Made by a program: the position numbers and the translations under genes. The notes below the pieces were generated by a model, which worked only from the letters and a program-made list of their open reading frames with translations, searched no databases and was not told where the DNA came from. Below are positions 1 to 8,047 of a stretch of 20,468 bases of DNA, in pieces; the first letter of the stretch is position 1, and every line of letters begins with the position of its first letter. The stretch spans positions 1 through 20,468 of the forward strand of contig JAAYXZ010000079.1 of the NCBI GenBank assembly GCA_012515635.1. Direction: 5' to 3'. The DNA comes from Elusimicrobiota bacterium. Lineage in GTDB: Bacteria; Ratteibacteria; UBA8468; B48-G9; JAFGKM01.

Positions 1-1
1 C

Positions 2-38
2 TCTCCCTTGAGGGGAGAGGGCTTAGGGTGAGGGTGAA
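2..38. repeat. Partial dispersed GC-rich inverted repeat
   Basis: A short inverted repeat, CTCTCCC-TTGA-GGGGAGAG, is followed by a G-rich tail containing GGGTGAGGGTGA. It is cut by the window start, so its left boundary is unknown. Elements of this type (pyrimidine arm, TTGA loop, purine arm, GGGTGAGGG tail) are scattered between genes in many environmental bacterial genomes. It is unlike the AT-rich sequence that follows and does not look coding. The rest of the leader to position 133 is AT-rich, with no convincing promoter and no Shine-Dalgarno sequence before thrS. Confidence 0.6.
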
Positions 39-133
39 AATTATTAACAATATCAAGGGAACACCCAGCGCAAAAAATAAAAAATCAGGAATTACAAACA
101 AACTAACATAACACATATTTTTTCTTAATTATT

Positions 134-1840
134 ATGGACAACGAACAAAAAGAGAGATATTGGCACACATCCTCGCACATTCTTGCGCATGCCGTCAAAA
201 AACTATTTCCCGATATCAAATTAGGAACAGGGCCCGCAATAGAGAACGGGTTTTATTATGATTTTTTCTTGGAAACACCGTTCACTCCTGCCGATATGGA
301 AAACATCAGTAAAGAGATGAAAAACATCATAAGGCAGAACATCCCTGTTGAAAAAATCTCTGTAAGCAAAGATAAAGCGAAAGAGATGCTTAAAGATGAA
401 CCGTTCAAGTTAGAAATCCTTGAAGGCATTCAGGCAGATACCGTCACTTTCTACAGGCAGGGAGATTTTATAGACCTTTGCGAAGGACCGCACATACAAT
501 CAACGGGAGAGATAAAACACTTCAAACTATTACATACTGCCGCTTCTTACTGGAGAGGCGACGAGAACAGGGAAAGCATGCAGAGAATATATGGCATCTC
601 CTTCCCTGAAAAGAAAGACCTTGACGAATACCTCCTTTTTTTGAAAGAAGCGAAAGAGCGCGACCACAGAACTTTGGGCGCCAAACTGGACCTTTTCAGT
701 TTACACCCTGAATATGGCTCAGGCCTTATATTCTGGCACCCCAAAGGCGCTCTGGTCAGAAAGATTATTGAGGACTTCTGGAAAGATGTCCACCTGCAAA
801 AAGGATACGAATTAGTCAACACCCCCCATATTGCGGATATTTCATTATGGGAAAAGTCAGGGCATACCGGCTTTTATCAGGAGAATATGTTCGCCCCGAT
901 ACAGATGGACAAAAAGGTCTTCCAGTTGAAGCCGATGAACTGCCCCTTTCATATCCTGATATACAACACAAAACTGAGAAGTTATCGCGACTTCCCAATA
1001 AGATGGGCGGAGTTAGGCACTGTTTACAGATACGAAAAACAAGGGGTTCTGCACGGCCTTATGCGGGTTAGAGGTTTTACTCAGGACGATGCGCATATCT
1101 TTTGCACAGAAACACAGATAGAAGAAGAGGTGATAAAAGTCCTTGAACTTGTAACCTTCTTTTTAGGGAAATTCGGATTCTCTGATTACAAAATATTTCT
1201 CTCCACCATGCCCGAAAAATTTGTCGGAAGCCCTGACAGTTGGGAAAAAGCAACAACAGCATTAGGTAACGCCCTGAAAAAAACGGGAATGGCTTACGAG
1301 GAAGACCCTGGAGAAGGTGTCTTTTACGGACCGAAAATAGACATCAAAATCAAGGACTGCCTCAATAGAGAGTGGCAATGCTCCACCATACAGGTAGACT
1401 TCAATATCCCCGAACGCTTTGACTTGAAATACACCGATACAGACGGGTCATTCAAAACACCCATATTGATACACCGCGCAATACTCGGTTCCATAGAAAG
1501 ATTTTTTGGAGTGCTCATAGAACACTACAAGGGCAATTTCCCTTTCTGGCTTGCCCCCGAACAAATACGGATACTCCCCATAAGCGACAAACATCTTGCT
1601 TATGCGGAGACCGTCTTGAATATCTTTGAACAACACTTTCGGACACAGATAGACAAAAGGGGAGAAAAAATCAACAGAAAGATAAGAGACGCCGAAGACG
1701 AAAAAGTTCCTTATATGATTATCGTCGGCGATAAAGAAGAGGAGAACAACACCGCAGCATTAAGAAAACACGGCGAAGGAATGATTGGAACATTCACTGC
1801 GGAAGACATCATTCAAAAACTAAAAACTTCTAAGATATAG
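134..1840 (+). CDS. thrS: Threonyl-tRNA synthetase lacking the TGS domain
   Basis: This class II synthetase charges tRNA-Thr in the cytoplasm. The 568 residues begin directly with the editing (N2) domain: HTSSH at residues 11-15 and DLCEGPH at 114-120 supply the His/Cys/His metal-type site of that domain. The catalytic core follows, with zinc ligands C270 (MNCPFH), H321 (DDAHIF) and H447 (IHRAILGS), motif 2 near RWAELGTVYRYE and motif 3 near HRAILGSIERF. The anticodon-binding domain is about residues 470-568. Family members are usually near 640 residues because a TGS domain of about 60 residues comes first. Here an in-frame stop at 104 rules out an upstream TGS in this frame. No Shine-Dalgarno sequence precedes the ATG; the 30 nt before it are A/T-rich. 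It is followed closely by infC, as in many bacteria. Confidence 0.97.
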   Translation: MDNEQKERYWHTSSHILAHAVKKLFPDIKLGTGPAIENGFYYDFFLETPFTPADMENISKEMKNIIRQNIPVEKISVSKDKAKEMLKDEPFKLEILEGIQADTVTFYRQGDFIDLCEGPHIQSTGEIKHFKLLHTAASYWRGDENRESMQRIYGISFPEKKDLDEYLLFLKEAKERDHRTLGAKLDLFSLHPEYGSGLIFWHPKGALVRKIIEDFWKDVHLQKGYELVNTPHIADISLWEKSGHTGFYQENMFAPIQMDKKVFQLKPMNCPFHILIYNTKLRSYRDFPIRWAELGTVYRYEKQGVLHGLMRVRGFTQDDAHIFCTETQIEEEVIKVLELVTFFLGKFGFSDYKIFLSTMPEKFVGSPDSWEKATTALGNALKKTGMAYEEDPGEGVFYGPKIDIKIKDCLNREWQCSTIQVDFNIPERFDLKYTDTDGSFKTPILIHRAILGSIERFFGVLIEHYKGNFPFWLAPEQIRILPISDKHLAYAETVLNIFEQHFRTQIDKRGEKINRKIRDAEDEKVPYMIIVGDKEEENNTAALRKHGEGMIGTFTAEDIIQKLKTSKI

Positions 1841-1866
1841 ACAAACAAAAAATTTTTCTGTATAAT
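1838..1866 (+). promoter_or_regulatory. Sigma70-type promoter for infC-rpmI-rplT
   Basis: The -35 TAGACA (1838-1843, five of six consensus bases) is separated by exactly 17 bp from a perfect -10 TATAAT (1861-1866). The first three bases of the -35 are the thrS stop codon. Transcription would start near 1873, giving an infC leader of about 17 nt that is little more than the ribosome-binding site. Confidence 0.75.
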
Positions 1867-1880
1867 ATAAGACAGAAAAA
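1853..1880 (+). promoter_or_regulatory. Inverted repeat abutting the infC ribosome-binding site
   Basis: TTTTTCTGT (1853-1861) and ACAGAAAAA (1872-1880) form a perfect 9-bp stem with a 10-nt loop. The right arm directly touches GGAGG at 1881-1885, and the loop holds most of the -10 box. The stem is too AT-rich for a standard intrinsic terminator. RNA reading through from thrS could form it, while RNA starting near 1873 could not, so it could make infC translation depend on the promoter used. That role is inference. Confidence 0.45.
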
Positions 1881-1889
1881 GGAGGAAGT

Positions 1890-2429
1890 ATCGCATACCC
1901 GAATGTACGAAGGTATCCTGACAGTAGAAAAAAGTTCAGGTTTAACTTTCAAATACAGGCACCTCAGGTTCGTTTGATAGATAGCGATGGTCAGCAATTA
2001 GGGGTTGTAGACAGAAAAGAAGCCCTTCAAAAAGCAAGGGATAGGGAATTGGATTTGGTAGAGATAGTCCCTAACGCATCACCGCCCGTCTGCAGGATAA
2101 TGGACTTGAATAGGTTCCTCTACGAACAGAAAAAGAAAGAAAGGGAGATAAAAAAGAAGCAGAAAGGGTCTCAAACAAAAGAGATACGGTTCACTCCCGA
2201 GACCAGTGAACACGACTACCAATTCAAGAGACAGCATGTAGAGGACTTTTTAAAAGAAGGTCATCGGGTAAAAGTAACTATTTTTTACAAAGGCAGAGAA
2301 ATAATACATAAAGAACGGGGTTATAACCTGTTGGAACGGCTAACTAAGGAAATAGCAGACATGGGTAAGGCAGAGAGGTCGCCTAAATTAGAAGGACCCC
2401 GACTGAATGTAATATTTATCCCTGTTTGA
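1890..2429 (+). CDS. infC: Translation initiation factor IF-3, AUC start codon
   Basis: IF-3 binds the 30S subunit, prevents premature 50S joining and rejects initiation at non-AUG codons. Read from 1890 the product is 179 residues, matching E. coli IF-3 (180). The N-terminal signature QIQAPQVRLID lies upstream of the first conventional start (TTG 1974), so a start there would delete conserved sequence. Reading back to the in-frame stop at 1863 finds no ATG, GTG or TTG. ATC at 1890 is placed 4 nt after GGAGG (1881-1885) and is the only credible start. The central VEI.PNA.PPVCRIMD segment and the lysine-rich linker are typical. AUU/AUC-type starts underlie IF-3 autoregulation in E. coli (AUU), and an AUC start is reported for Myxococcus IF-3. 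The stop overlaps the region just before rpmI. Confidence 0.96.
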   Translation: MAYPNVRRYPDSRKKFRFNFQIQAPQVRLIDSDGQQLGVVDRKEALQKARDRELDLVEIVPNASPPVCRIMDLNRFLYEQKKKEREIKKKQKGSQTKEIRFTPETSEHDYQFKRQHVEDFLKEGHRVKVTIFYKGREIIHKERGYNLLERLTKEIADMGKAERSPKLEGPRLNVIFIPV

Positions 2430-2443
2430 AAAAGGAAGAAAAA

Positions 2444-2644
2444 ATGCCAAAACTAAAAACAAAAAAAGCAGTCGCCAAGAGATTCAAAATCACAGCAACC
2501 GGTAAAGTAATGCACTACGGAGCGGGAGGACAACACCTGCTCTCGCATAAAAGCAGCAAAAGAAAAAGAAGAATCAAAAAACTTTCTGTCCTTAAAAACA
2601 AAGGGGACAGCAAAGCAATAAAGCGGCTTCTACCATACAGATAA
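2444..2644 (+). CDS. rpmI: Ribosomal protein bL35
   Basis: This is a 66-residue, strongly basic protein of the 50S subunit. It begins MPKLKTKKAVAKRFK, which is diagnostic of bL35, and continues with the usual HLLSHKSSKRKRR segment. The ATG at 2444 is preferred over the in-frame TTG at 2426, because the family starts at MPK and AAAGGAAG (2431-2438) sits correctly before 2444. It lies 14 nt after infC and 11 nt before rplT, the conserved infC-rpmI-rplT operon. Confidence 0.96.
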   Translation: MPKLKTKKAVAKRFKITATGKVMHYGAGGQHLLSHKSSKRKRRIKKLSVLKNKGDSKAIKRLLPYR

Positions 2645-2655
2645 GGAGAAAGACA

Positions 2656-3015
2656 ATGCCACGCGCAACAAACGCTCCCGCTTCAAGACAAAGAAGAAAG
2701 AAAGTCCTGAACCGGGCAAAAGGATACAGACAAGGACGCTCCAAACTTTACAGAAAGGCGCGAGAGTTCTCAGAGAAAGGGCTTACTTACGCTTACAGGG
2801 ACAGACGAGCCAAAAAACGAACCTTTAGGGCTCTATGGATTACAAGGATTGCTGCCGCCTGTAAAAACAATGATATCTCTTATAGTCAGTTTATCTCCGG
2901 CATAAAAAAAGCAGACGTACAACTCAACAGAAAATCATTGGCAGATATTGCATTTAATAACCCTAACGCTTTTGCCGATATTGCAGCAAAAGCAAAGGAA
3001 GCGATTCATTCGTAA
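2656..3015 (+). CDS. rplT: Ribosomal protein bL20
   Basis: This 119-residue protein is of normal length for the family. bL20 binds 23S rRNA early in 50S assembly and in several bacteria represses its own operon. The basic N-terminal extension (MPRATNAPASRQRRKK, with ..AKGYRQGRSKLYRKA) and the globular half (RDRRAKKRTFRALWITRI, then NNDISYSQFISGIKKA) are characteristic. A clear Shine-Dalgarno sequence, AAGGAG, precedes the ATG at about 7-8 nt. The gene is followed after only 12 nt by a GGDEF-protein gene on the same strand. Confidence 0.98.
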   Translation: MPRATNAPASRQRRKKVLNRAKGYRQGRSKLYRKAREFSEKGLTYAYRDRRAKKRTFRALWITRIAAACKNNDISYSQFISGIKKADVQLNRKSLADIAFNNPNAFADIAAKAKEAIHS

Positions 3016-3027
3016 AACAATAAAAAA

Positions 3028-4218
3028 ATGACAATATTGCGGAATCTGTTGTTCTTTGCAATAATTCTCTATGTTGCTACTCTCAATTTTTTTATGTTCT
3101 TAGACCGGATGATGTCCGCTGTCTTTTATTTCAACTCCCTCACAATAATCATCGCTCTGTTGATTATCTCCGAAATTATCTACGCATTCATCACAAAAGA
3201 CCGCATACAAACCCTCAAAAGAAACAACGAGCGGCTGGAACTCCACATTATGGACACAGAGACAGAGGTTGTCCTTTTACAGACACTCTCCGATATCTTG
3301 GACGCCTTCAACGAAGAGGCATCCCTTAGCGATGTTTTGGAGAAAATCGCAGAATCGGTAAAAAACACTTTTAAAGAGGATACCGTTGTTTTACAACTAA
3401 TCGGCGAATCTTTCAAAAAATGCGTATTAGGCAAAAATGTGGATATTCCTGAAGAGATATTAGGCGGTTTAATCCTCAAGCCGCGCCCTGTTCTTGTCAA
3501 CAACACATCCTCTTTCTCTGAATACAAATACCTTGCCCAACAGGGTGTATCTTCCTTTATAATGACCACCTTGCACTACCAAAGCAAAATAACGGGGGTA
3601 TTAGGCGTCTTTTCATTTGACAACAGGGTCTTTACGCTAAAGAACCTGAAACTTCTCCGAATGGTAACAGGCCCCACATCTCTGCTTGTTGAGAACACAA
3701 CCCTGTTTGAAAAAACCAAAGTGCTATCCATAACGGATGCTCTTACCAGTGTGTATAACCGGCGGCAATTTGAGACCATCTTTGATGCAACCTTAAGGGA
3801 TTCAAAAAAAGGAAAAAATATCTCTGTATGTATGGCGGATATTGACTACTTCAAGTGCTATAATGATTGTAATGGACACCCTGCAGGCGATTATGCCTTA
3901 CAGAAAATAGCGGAGATAATGAAAAGGTCTGTTAAAGGTTCAGATATTGTTGCGCGCTATGGCGGAGAAGAGTTTATACTCCTGTTCCCTGACACATGCA
4001 AAGAAAACGCTGTCCATATCTGTGAAACAATAAGGGAACACATAAAGGCCTTCAAGTTTCCTAACGAAGAGGCGCAACCCGACGGCAACCTCACAATAAG
4101 TATGGGGGTCTCCACCTACCCTGAAGATGGAGAGACCAAAGAAGAACTGGTAAAACAAGCGGATTTAGCCATGTATAAAGCCAAAGAGTTGGGCAGGAAC
4201 AAAGTGCTCACTCCGTAA
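3028..4218 (+). CDS. Membrane-anchored GAF-GGDEF diguanylate cyclase
   Basis: The 396-residue protein has two hydrophobic helices (about 5-25 and 36-54), a short coiled-coil linker (57-80), a GAF-like sensor region (about 85-225) and a C-terminal GGDEF domain (about 230-396). The GGDEF domain should make cyclic di-GMP from two GTP at the inner face of the membrane. The active loop is GGEEF (312-316) and the metal-binding DID is at 271-273, so catalysis looks intact. The usual product-inhibition I-site RxxD, five residues before GGEEF, reads KGSD (303-306), so feedback control may be weak or absent. The ligand of the GAF region is not readable. The gene sits 12 nt after rplT without a recognisable Shine-Dalgarno sequence and overlaps the convergent coiled-coil gene by 11 bp. 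Confidence 0.9.
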   Translation: MTILRNLLFFAIILYVATLNFFMFLDRMMSAVFYFNSLTIIIALLIISEIIYAFITKDRIQTLKRNNERLELHIMDTETEVVLLQTLSDILDAFNEEASLSDVLEKIAESVKNTFKEDTVVLQLIGESFKKCVLGKNVDIPEEILGGLILKPRPVLVNNTSSFSEYKYLAQQGVSSFIMTTLHYQSKITGVLGVFSFDNRVFTLKNLKLLRMVTGPTSLLVENTTLFEKTKVLSITDALTSVYNRRQFETIFDATLRDSKKGKNISVCMADIDYFKCYNDCNGHPAGDYALQKIAEIMKRSVKGSDIVARYGGEEFILLFPDTCKENAVHICETIREHIKAFKFPNEEAQPDGNLTISMGVSTYPEDGETKEELVKQADLAMYKAKELGRNKVLTP

Positions 4219-4534
4219 ACACTTCTTTTTTTATATACTCCCAAACAGATTCAACCACTGCCTTGTTTTTTTTCCGGAACTCTTGAACAGTGTTCTCTTT
4301 TTTTATTGTATAGCGCTCTGTCAACTTCTGTATCTCTCTCTCTTTTTCCCGTTCAACCACTTCCCTATACTCGCCGCTTTGCTCTTTTACCAAAGAATCT
4401 TTCTCCTTGTCAAATCTCTGCCCCTTCTCTGACAAAGACCCTTTAATAAAAGACGCTTTGCTTTCAGCGTCCTTCAATATCCTATCTGCTTTTTCTTCCG
4501 CTTCTTTTATCTCTTTAATCTTTTCCGTAACCAT
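4208..4534 (-). CDS. Small coiled-coil protein, V/A-ATPase subunit G/H-like
   Basis: This 108-residue protein is almost entirely charged alpha helix (Lys/Glu-rich, no Cys, no membrane segment). The start, with EKIKEIKEAEEKADRIL followed by DAESKAS, resembles the peripheral-stalk G/H subunit (AhaH/NtpF type) of V/A-type ATPases in length, composition and the early Ala/Glu heptads. Such coiled coils are low in information, so the assignment is tentative. No other ATPase subunit is present. The gene starts 2 nt after the pyrC stop codon, with AAGGGA about 6 nt upstream, so it is probably translated with pyrC. Its 3' end overlaps the convergent GGDEF gene by 11 bp. It could equally be an unrelated structural coiled coil. 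Confidence 0.5.
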   Translation of the reverse strand: MVTEKIKEIKEAEEKADRILKDAESKASFIKGSLSEKGQRFDKEKDSLVKEQSGEYREVVEREKEREIQKLTERYTIKKENTVQEFRKKNKAVVESVWEYIKKEVFTE

Positions 4535-4536
4535 TT

Positions 4537-5811
4537 TTATCCCTTCAAATTCAAATCAAAGACAACCTTGCCCCTGCGAATGGTCTTAATAACCCTGCCT
4601 GTCATCTCCCTGCCTATAAAGGGAGAGTTGACGCTTTTAGAGCGTATATCCTCTCTCCTGTACACCCATTCTCGTTCAGGGTCAAAGATAACCATATCCG
4701 CATATTTTCCTTCCTTGATACAACCTCTGTCAATACCGAGAACCCTTGCGGGACCAACGGTAAAACAAGACAGAATACCCATTAACGAAAGCCCCTCGTT
4801 TCGCAACTCCATCGCCAAAGATATCGCCGTCTCAAAACCAATCATCCCGAAAGGGGCATTCTCAAAACCCGACCTTTTCCTCTCCTCTGTATGCGGAGCG
4901 TGGTCTGTCACTATGCAGTCAATAACCCCCTCTTTCAACCCTTTAATCAGGGCGGCAACATCTCTCCCTGTCCTTAAGGGCGGGCTTACCTTGCAATTAG
5001 GATTATAGTCCTTCACATCGTCTTCCGTTAAACACAGATGATGTATCGTCACCTCACAGGTAAGATTGTCCATCTGTTTTTTTGCCGCTCTCACCATCTC
5101 CACCGATTCCGCCGTAGAAAGATGAGCAAGATGCAACCTCCCTCCCGTCCTCCGCGCAAGAGATATATCCCTGTAAGCCATTATTATCTCCGCTTCAGAA
5201 GGTATCCCGACCAGCCCCATCTTTGCCGATACCACCCCTTCATTCATCACCCCGTTTTTCAATTGATTTTTATCCTCCGAATGGGAAATCACGGGTTTGT
5301 TATAAAGTTTGGTATACTCCAAAGCGCGTCTCATCACAAGAGAATCCATCACGCAATCGCCGTCATCAGAGAAAGCAACCGCTCCCTCTTCCACCATCTC
5401 TCCGTAAGGGGCAAGGTCTTTTCCTTCTCTTCCTTTGGTTATAGCCCCTATCGGCAACACCTCGCACTCCGATTCTTCCCCCCGGTTAATGACAAACCTT
5501 ACGGTAACCTTGTTGTCAATCGGCGGATTAGTGTTAGGCATACAGCATATTGTGGTAAACCCTCCTGATACAGCGGACAAACTGCCGGAGAGAATCGTCT
5601 CTTTATCTTCCCCGCCCGGCTCTCTGAGATGACAATGCATATCTATAAGACCTGGGAATACCAGCATACCTTTTGCGTCTATCAATGTTCCCTTGGTCCT
5701 GATGTTTTTTGCAATACGGCAGACCTTCCCTTTTTCAATCAGTATATCAAAGACCCCTTCTTTATTTGTGGCGGGGTCTATAAGGTATCCGTTTTTTATT
5801 AAAAGTCCCAT
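4537..5811 (-). CDS. pyrC: Dihydroorotase (class I)
   Basis: This metal-dependent amidohydrolase closes carbamoyl-aspartate to dihydroorotate in pyrimidine synthesis. From ATG 5811 the product is 424 residues, normal for class I. The metal-binding HxH lies in DMHCHLREPG (H59, H61), the FSDDGD motif of bacterial class I enzymes is present, and later metal and catalytic residues appear in ISHSED, LAHLST and VTDHAPHT. A TTG at 5847 would add 12 residues, but the homology starts at MGLLIKNGYLIDP. The ribosome-binding site is weak at either start. It lies 58 bp downstream of folC and is followed 2 nt after its stop by the coiled-coil gene. No other pyrimidine gene is in the window. Confidence 0.94.
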   Translation of the reverse strand: MGLLIKNGYLIDPATNKEGVFDILIEKGKVCRIAKNIRTKGTLIDAKGMLVFPGLIDMHCHLREPGGEDKETILSGSLSAVSGGFTTICCMPNTNPPIDNKVTVRFVINRGEESECEVLPIGAITKGREGKDLAPYGEMVEEGAVAFSDDGDCVMDSLVMRRALEYTKLYNKPVISHSEDKNQLKNGVMNEGVVSAKMGLVGIPSEAEIIMAYRDISLARRTGGRLHLAHLSTAESVEMVRAAKKQMDNLTCEVTIHHLCLTEDDVKDYNPNCKVSPPLRTGRDVAALIKGLKEGVIDCIVTDHAPHTEERKRSGFENAPFGMIGFETAISLAMELRNEGLSLMGILSCFTVGPARVLGIDRGCIKEGKYADMVIFDPEREWVYRREDIRSKSVNSPFIGREMTGRVIKTIRRGKVVFDLNLKG

Positions 5812-5869
5812 TTTTTTATTATATCTCTTAACCCTGCTCTCCGTCAACCAATTTACTTTTCACAGCAAC

Positions 5870-7168
5870 TCATAACAGGTTACGGAACCCTTTACTCCTC
5901 ATTATATCGCCGCAGAGATAAAGAGAACCGCAGATACACCAGTTTTTCCCCGTCTCTTTTATATACCTTATTGCCTGTGCCTGTTCTTTGATAACCTTAA
6001 CTTTCATTCCTCTCTTTTTCCCTGACACATACCCTGCTAACACATCAGGCGATATCGCCCTTGTGTTTCCCGGTACGGTAAAGACAATCTCTTCCGCTCT
6101 TTCGTTGTCAAGCACCAAGGCAAGCATCTTTTTCCAATCCTTGTCTTTCAGCGCTCCCATCAAAAAAGAGAACCCTATGCCGGGAAAACACTCTGTAAGA
6201 GTCTTTAACAACGCCTTAACACCATCAGGATTATGCGCTCCGTCCAAGATAATATACGGCTCTCTCCTCAATATCTGAAACCTGCAGGGCCATACTGTTG
6301 TCTCTATCCCCTCATAAACCGCCTCCGACGGAATCTTAAACCCCTGTTGCTTCAACAGTATCGCCGACTGCGCAACCATAGACATATTCTTTATCTGGTG
6401 CCTTCCCTGAAGCGGCGTTTTTATCTCCCTCAATATATTCTCTTGCCCGAAAAAACTAAATATCTGCCCTTCAATAGACCGCGAAACCCCCCTTGAACGA
6501 AAATGTTTCCCCTCATAATATAGGTCAGCCTTTCTCTCTTTCGCCTTCCTCAACAAAACCCCCATAGCGCCGCTTGGCTGTTTGGCAGAGACCACCGCCG
6601 CCCCCTCCTTGATAATCCCCGCCTTTTCATTCGCTATCTCCTCATAGGTGTTGCCCAAATACTGCGTATGGTCCTTCCCTATCCGCGTTATCACCGCCAA
6701 CACTGACGGCAGAACATTTGTAGCATCAAACCGCCCGCCCATCCCCACCTCGCATACAAGTATCTCTATCCTCTCTTTTGCAAAATAGGAAAAAGCAATT
6801 GCTGTAAGCGCTTCAAAAAATGTGGGATACACCTGATACGGCTCTTCGAAGAGAACCTGCCGCAATCTTCGCACCTCTTCGGCAAAGGCCGCTTTTGGTA
6901 TCTTCTCTCCGTCTATCTGTATCCGCTCTTCTACAGATACCAGATGAGGACTTGTATATAGCCCTGTCTTATAGCCCGATACCGTAAGGATATTTGCCAG
7001 AGCTCTTGCAACAGAGCCTTTTCCATTGGTCCCTGCGACAAGAACTGACGGATATTTAAGATGCGGGTTGCCTAATTGCTCAAGGATATATCGGGTCTTT
7101 TCCAACCCCAACTTTATCCCAAAATCCATAAGCGATTCCAAGAATTGTATTTCAGGTAGGATGTTCAT
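5870..7168 (-). CDS. folC: Folylpolyglutamate synthase / dihydrofolate synthase
   Basis: This Mur-ligase-like ATP-dependent enzyme adds glutamate to folates; bacterial FolC often also makes dihydrofolate from dihydropteroate. At 432 residues it has family length. The P-loop is GTNGKGS (about 46-52), followed by the YTSPHL segment, the GMGGRFDATN metal/ATP region and the C-terminal ILDGAHNPDGV motif. Which of the two activities it has cannot be decided from sequence alone. It starts 36 bp after the accD stop with only a weak Shine-Dalgarno sequence. In other bacteria accD and folC are also neighbours, so the order here is conventional. Confidence 0.94.
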   Translation of the reverse strand: MNILPEIQFLESLMDFGIKLGLEKTRYILEQLGNPHLKYPSVLVAGTNGKGSVARALANILTVSGYKTGLYTSPHLVSVEERIQIDGEKIPKAAFAEEVRRLRQVLFEEPYQVYPTFFEALTAIAFSYFAKERIEILVCEVGMGGRFDATNVLPSVLAVITRIGKDHTQYLGNTYEEIANEKAGIIKEGAAVVSAKQPSGAMGVLLRKAKERKADLYYEGKHFRSRGVSRSIEGQIFSFFGQENILREIKTPLQGRHQIKNMSMVAQSAILLKQQGFKIPSEAVYEGIETTVWPCRFQILRREPYIILDGAHNPDGVKALLKTLTECFPGIGFSFLMGALKDKDWKKMLALVLDNERAEEIVFTVPGNTRAISPDVLAGYVSGKKRGMKVKVIKEQAQAIRYIKETGKNWCICGSLYLCGDIMRSKGFRNLL

Positions 7169-7204
7169 TTATAGGCGCCTTTTTGCCTGTTGCCTTTTTA
7201 CCCG

Positions 7205-8047
7205 TTATGTATAGAGTATTTTGAGGATTTTACTTATATTGTCTTTAAGTTCCGCCCTTTTGGAGATTATATCTATCATCCCGTGCTCAAAAAGAAACTC
7301 TGTCCTCTGAAAATCAGAAGGCAGTTTCTGTCTTATCGTCTGCTCTATAACGCGGGGTCCCGCAAAACCAATCAGCGCTCCCGGTTCAGCAAGAATAATA
7401 TCCCCTAAAAACGCAAAACTTGCCGCTATTCCGCCCATAGTAGGGTCTGTAAGCACCGACACATACAAGACCCCCGCTTGTTTCAATTTGCCTGTCACTG
7501 CCGCCGTCTTTGCCATCTGCATCAGAGATATCGCCCCTTCATACATCCTTGCTCCTCCGCCTCCGCCCGATACAGAAATAAACGGATATTTTTTCTCCAG
7601 AACATACTCCACTGCGCGCGTAAACTTCTCTCCGACCACAGAGCCCATACTGCCCATAATAAAGTTCGCATCTATCGCTGCCACCACGCAGGGAACACCC
7701 CCTATCTTACACTCCCCCGTGATAATTGCTTCTTTACACCCTGTCTTCTGCATCTCCTCTGCCAACTTCTCCTTATATCCCTTAACCCCCATAAAATTCA
7801 AAGGGTCTCCTGACACCATATCCCCCCACAACTCCTTGAACGAATCTGTATCCGCAAGCATATTAATCCGCTCCATTGCGCTCATTCTTCCATACTTGCC
7901 GCAATGCGGACATACCTTCAGGTTCTCCTGCCATTTTTTCTTATACAACAACTTACCGCATTGTTCACATTTAAACCAATTATCTTTCTTTATCTCTATC
8001 TTCTCTTTCGGCTCAATTTTTATGTATCGCCTTTTTCTGAATCTCAT
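7205..8047 (-). CDS. accD: Acetyl-CoA carboxylase carboxyltransferase subunit beta
   Basis: AccD pairs with AccA to move the carboxyl group from biotin to acetyl-CoA, giving malonyl-CoA for fatty acid synthesis. The 280 residues include the N-terminal zinc finger CEQC...CPHC (C27, C30, C46, C49) and the crotonase-like core ending in GPRVIEQTIRQKLP. The glycine-rich oxyanion segment reads SGGGGGARMYEG; by eye it is about one residue longer than in the E. coli or B. subtilis proteins. The ATG overlaps the dapA stop codon as TAATG, which predicts coupled translation. accA is not in the window. Confidence 0.96.
   Translation of the reverse strand: MRFRKRRYIKIEPKEKIEIKKDNWFKCEQCGKLLYKKKWQENLKVCPHCGKYGRMSAMERINMLADTDSFKELWGDMVSGDPLNFMGVKGYKEKLAEEMQKTGCKEAIITGECKIGGVPCVVAAIDANFIMGSMGSVVGEKFTRAVEYVLEKKYPFISVSGGGGGARMYEGAISLMQMAKTAAVTGKLKQAGVLYVSVLTDPTMGGIAASFAFLGDIILAEPGALIGFAGPRVIEQTIRQKLPSDFQRTEFLFEHGMIDIISKRAELKDNISKILKILYT

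Noticed and set aside
1853..1880. Intrinsic terminator of thrS
   Set aside because: The stem is A/T-rich with only two G-C pairs and is followed by GGAGG, not a T-run.
5038..5568. Open frame of 176 codons antisense to pyrC
   Set aside because: It mirrors conserved dihydroorotase sequence and has a composition typical of antisense reading (Arg, Pro and His rich).
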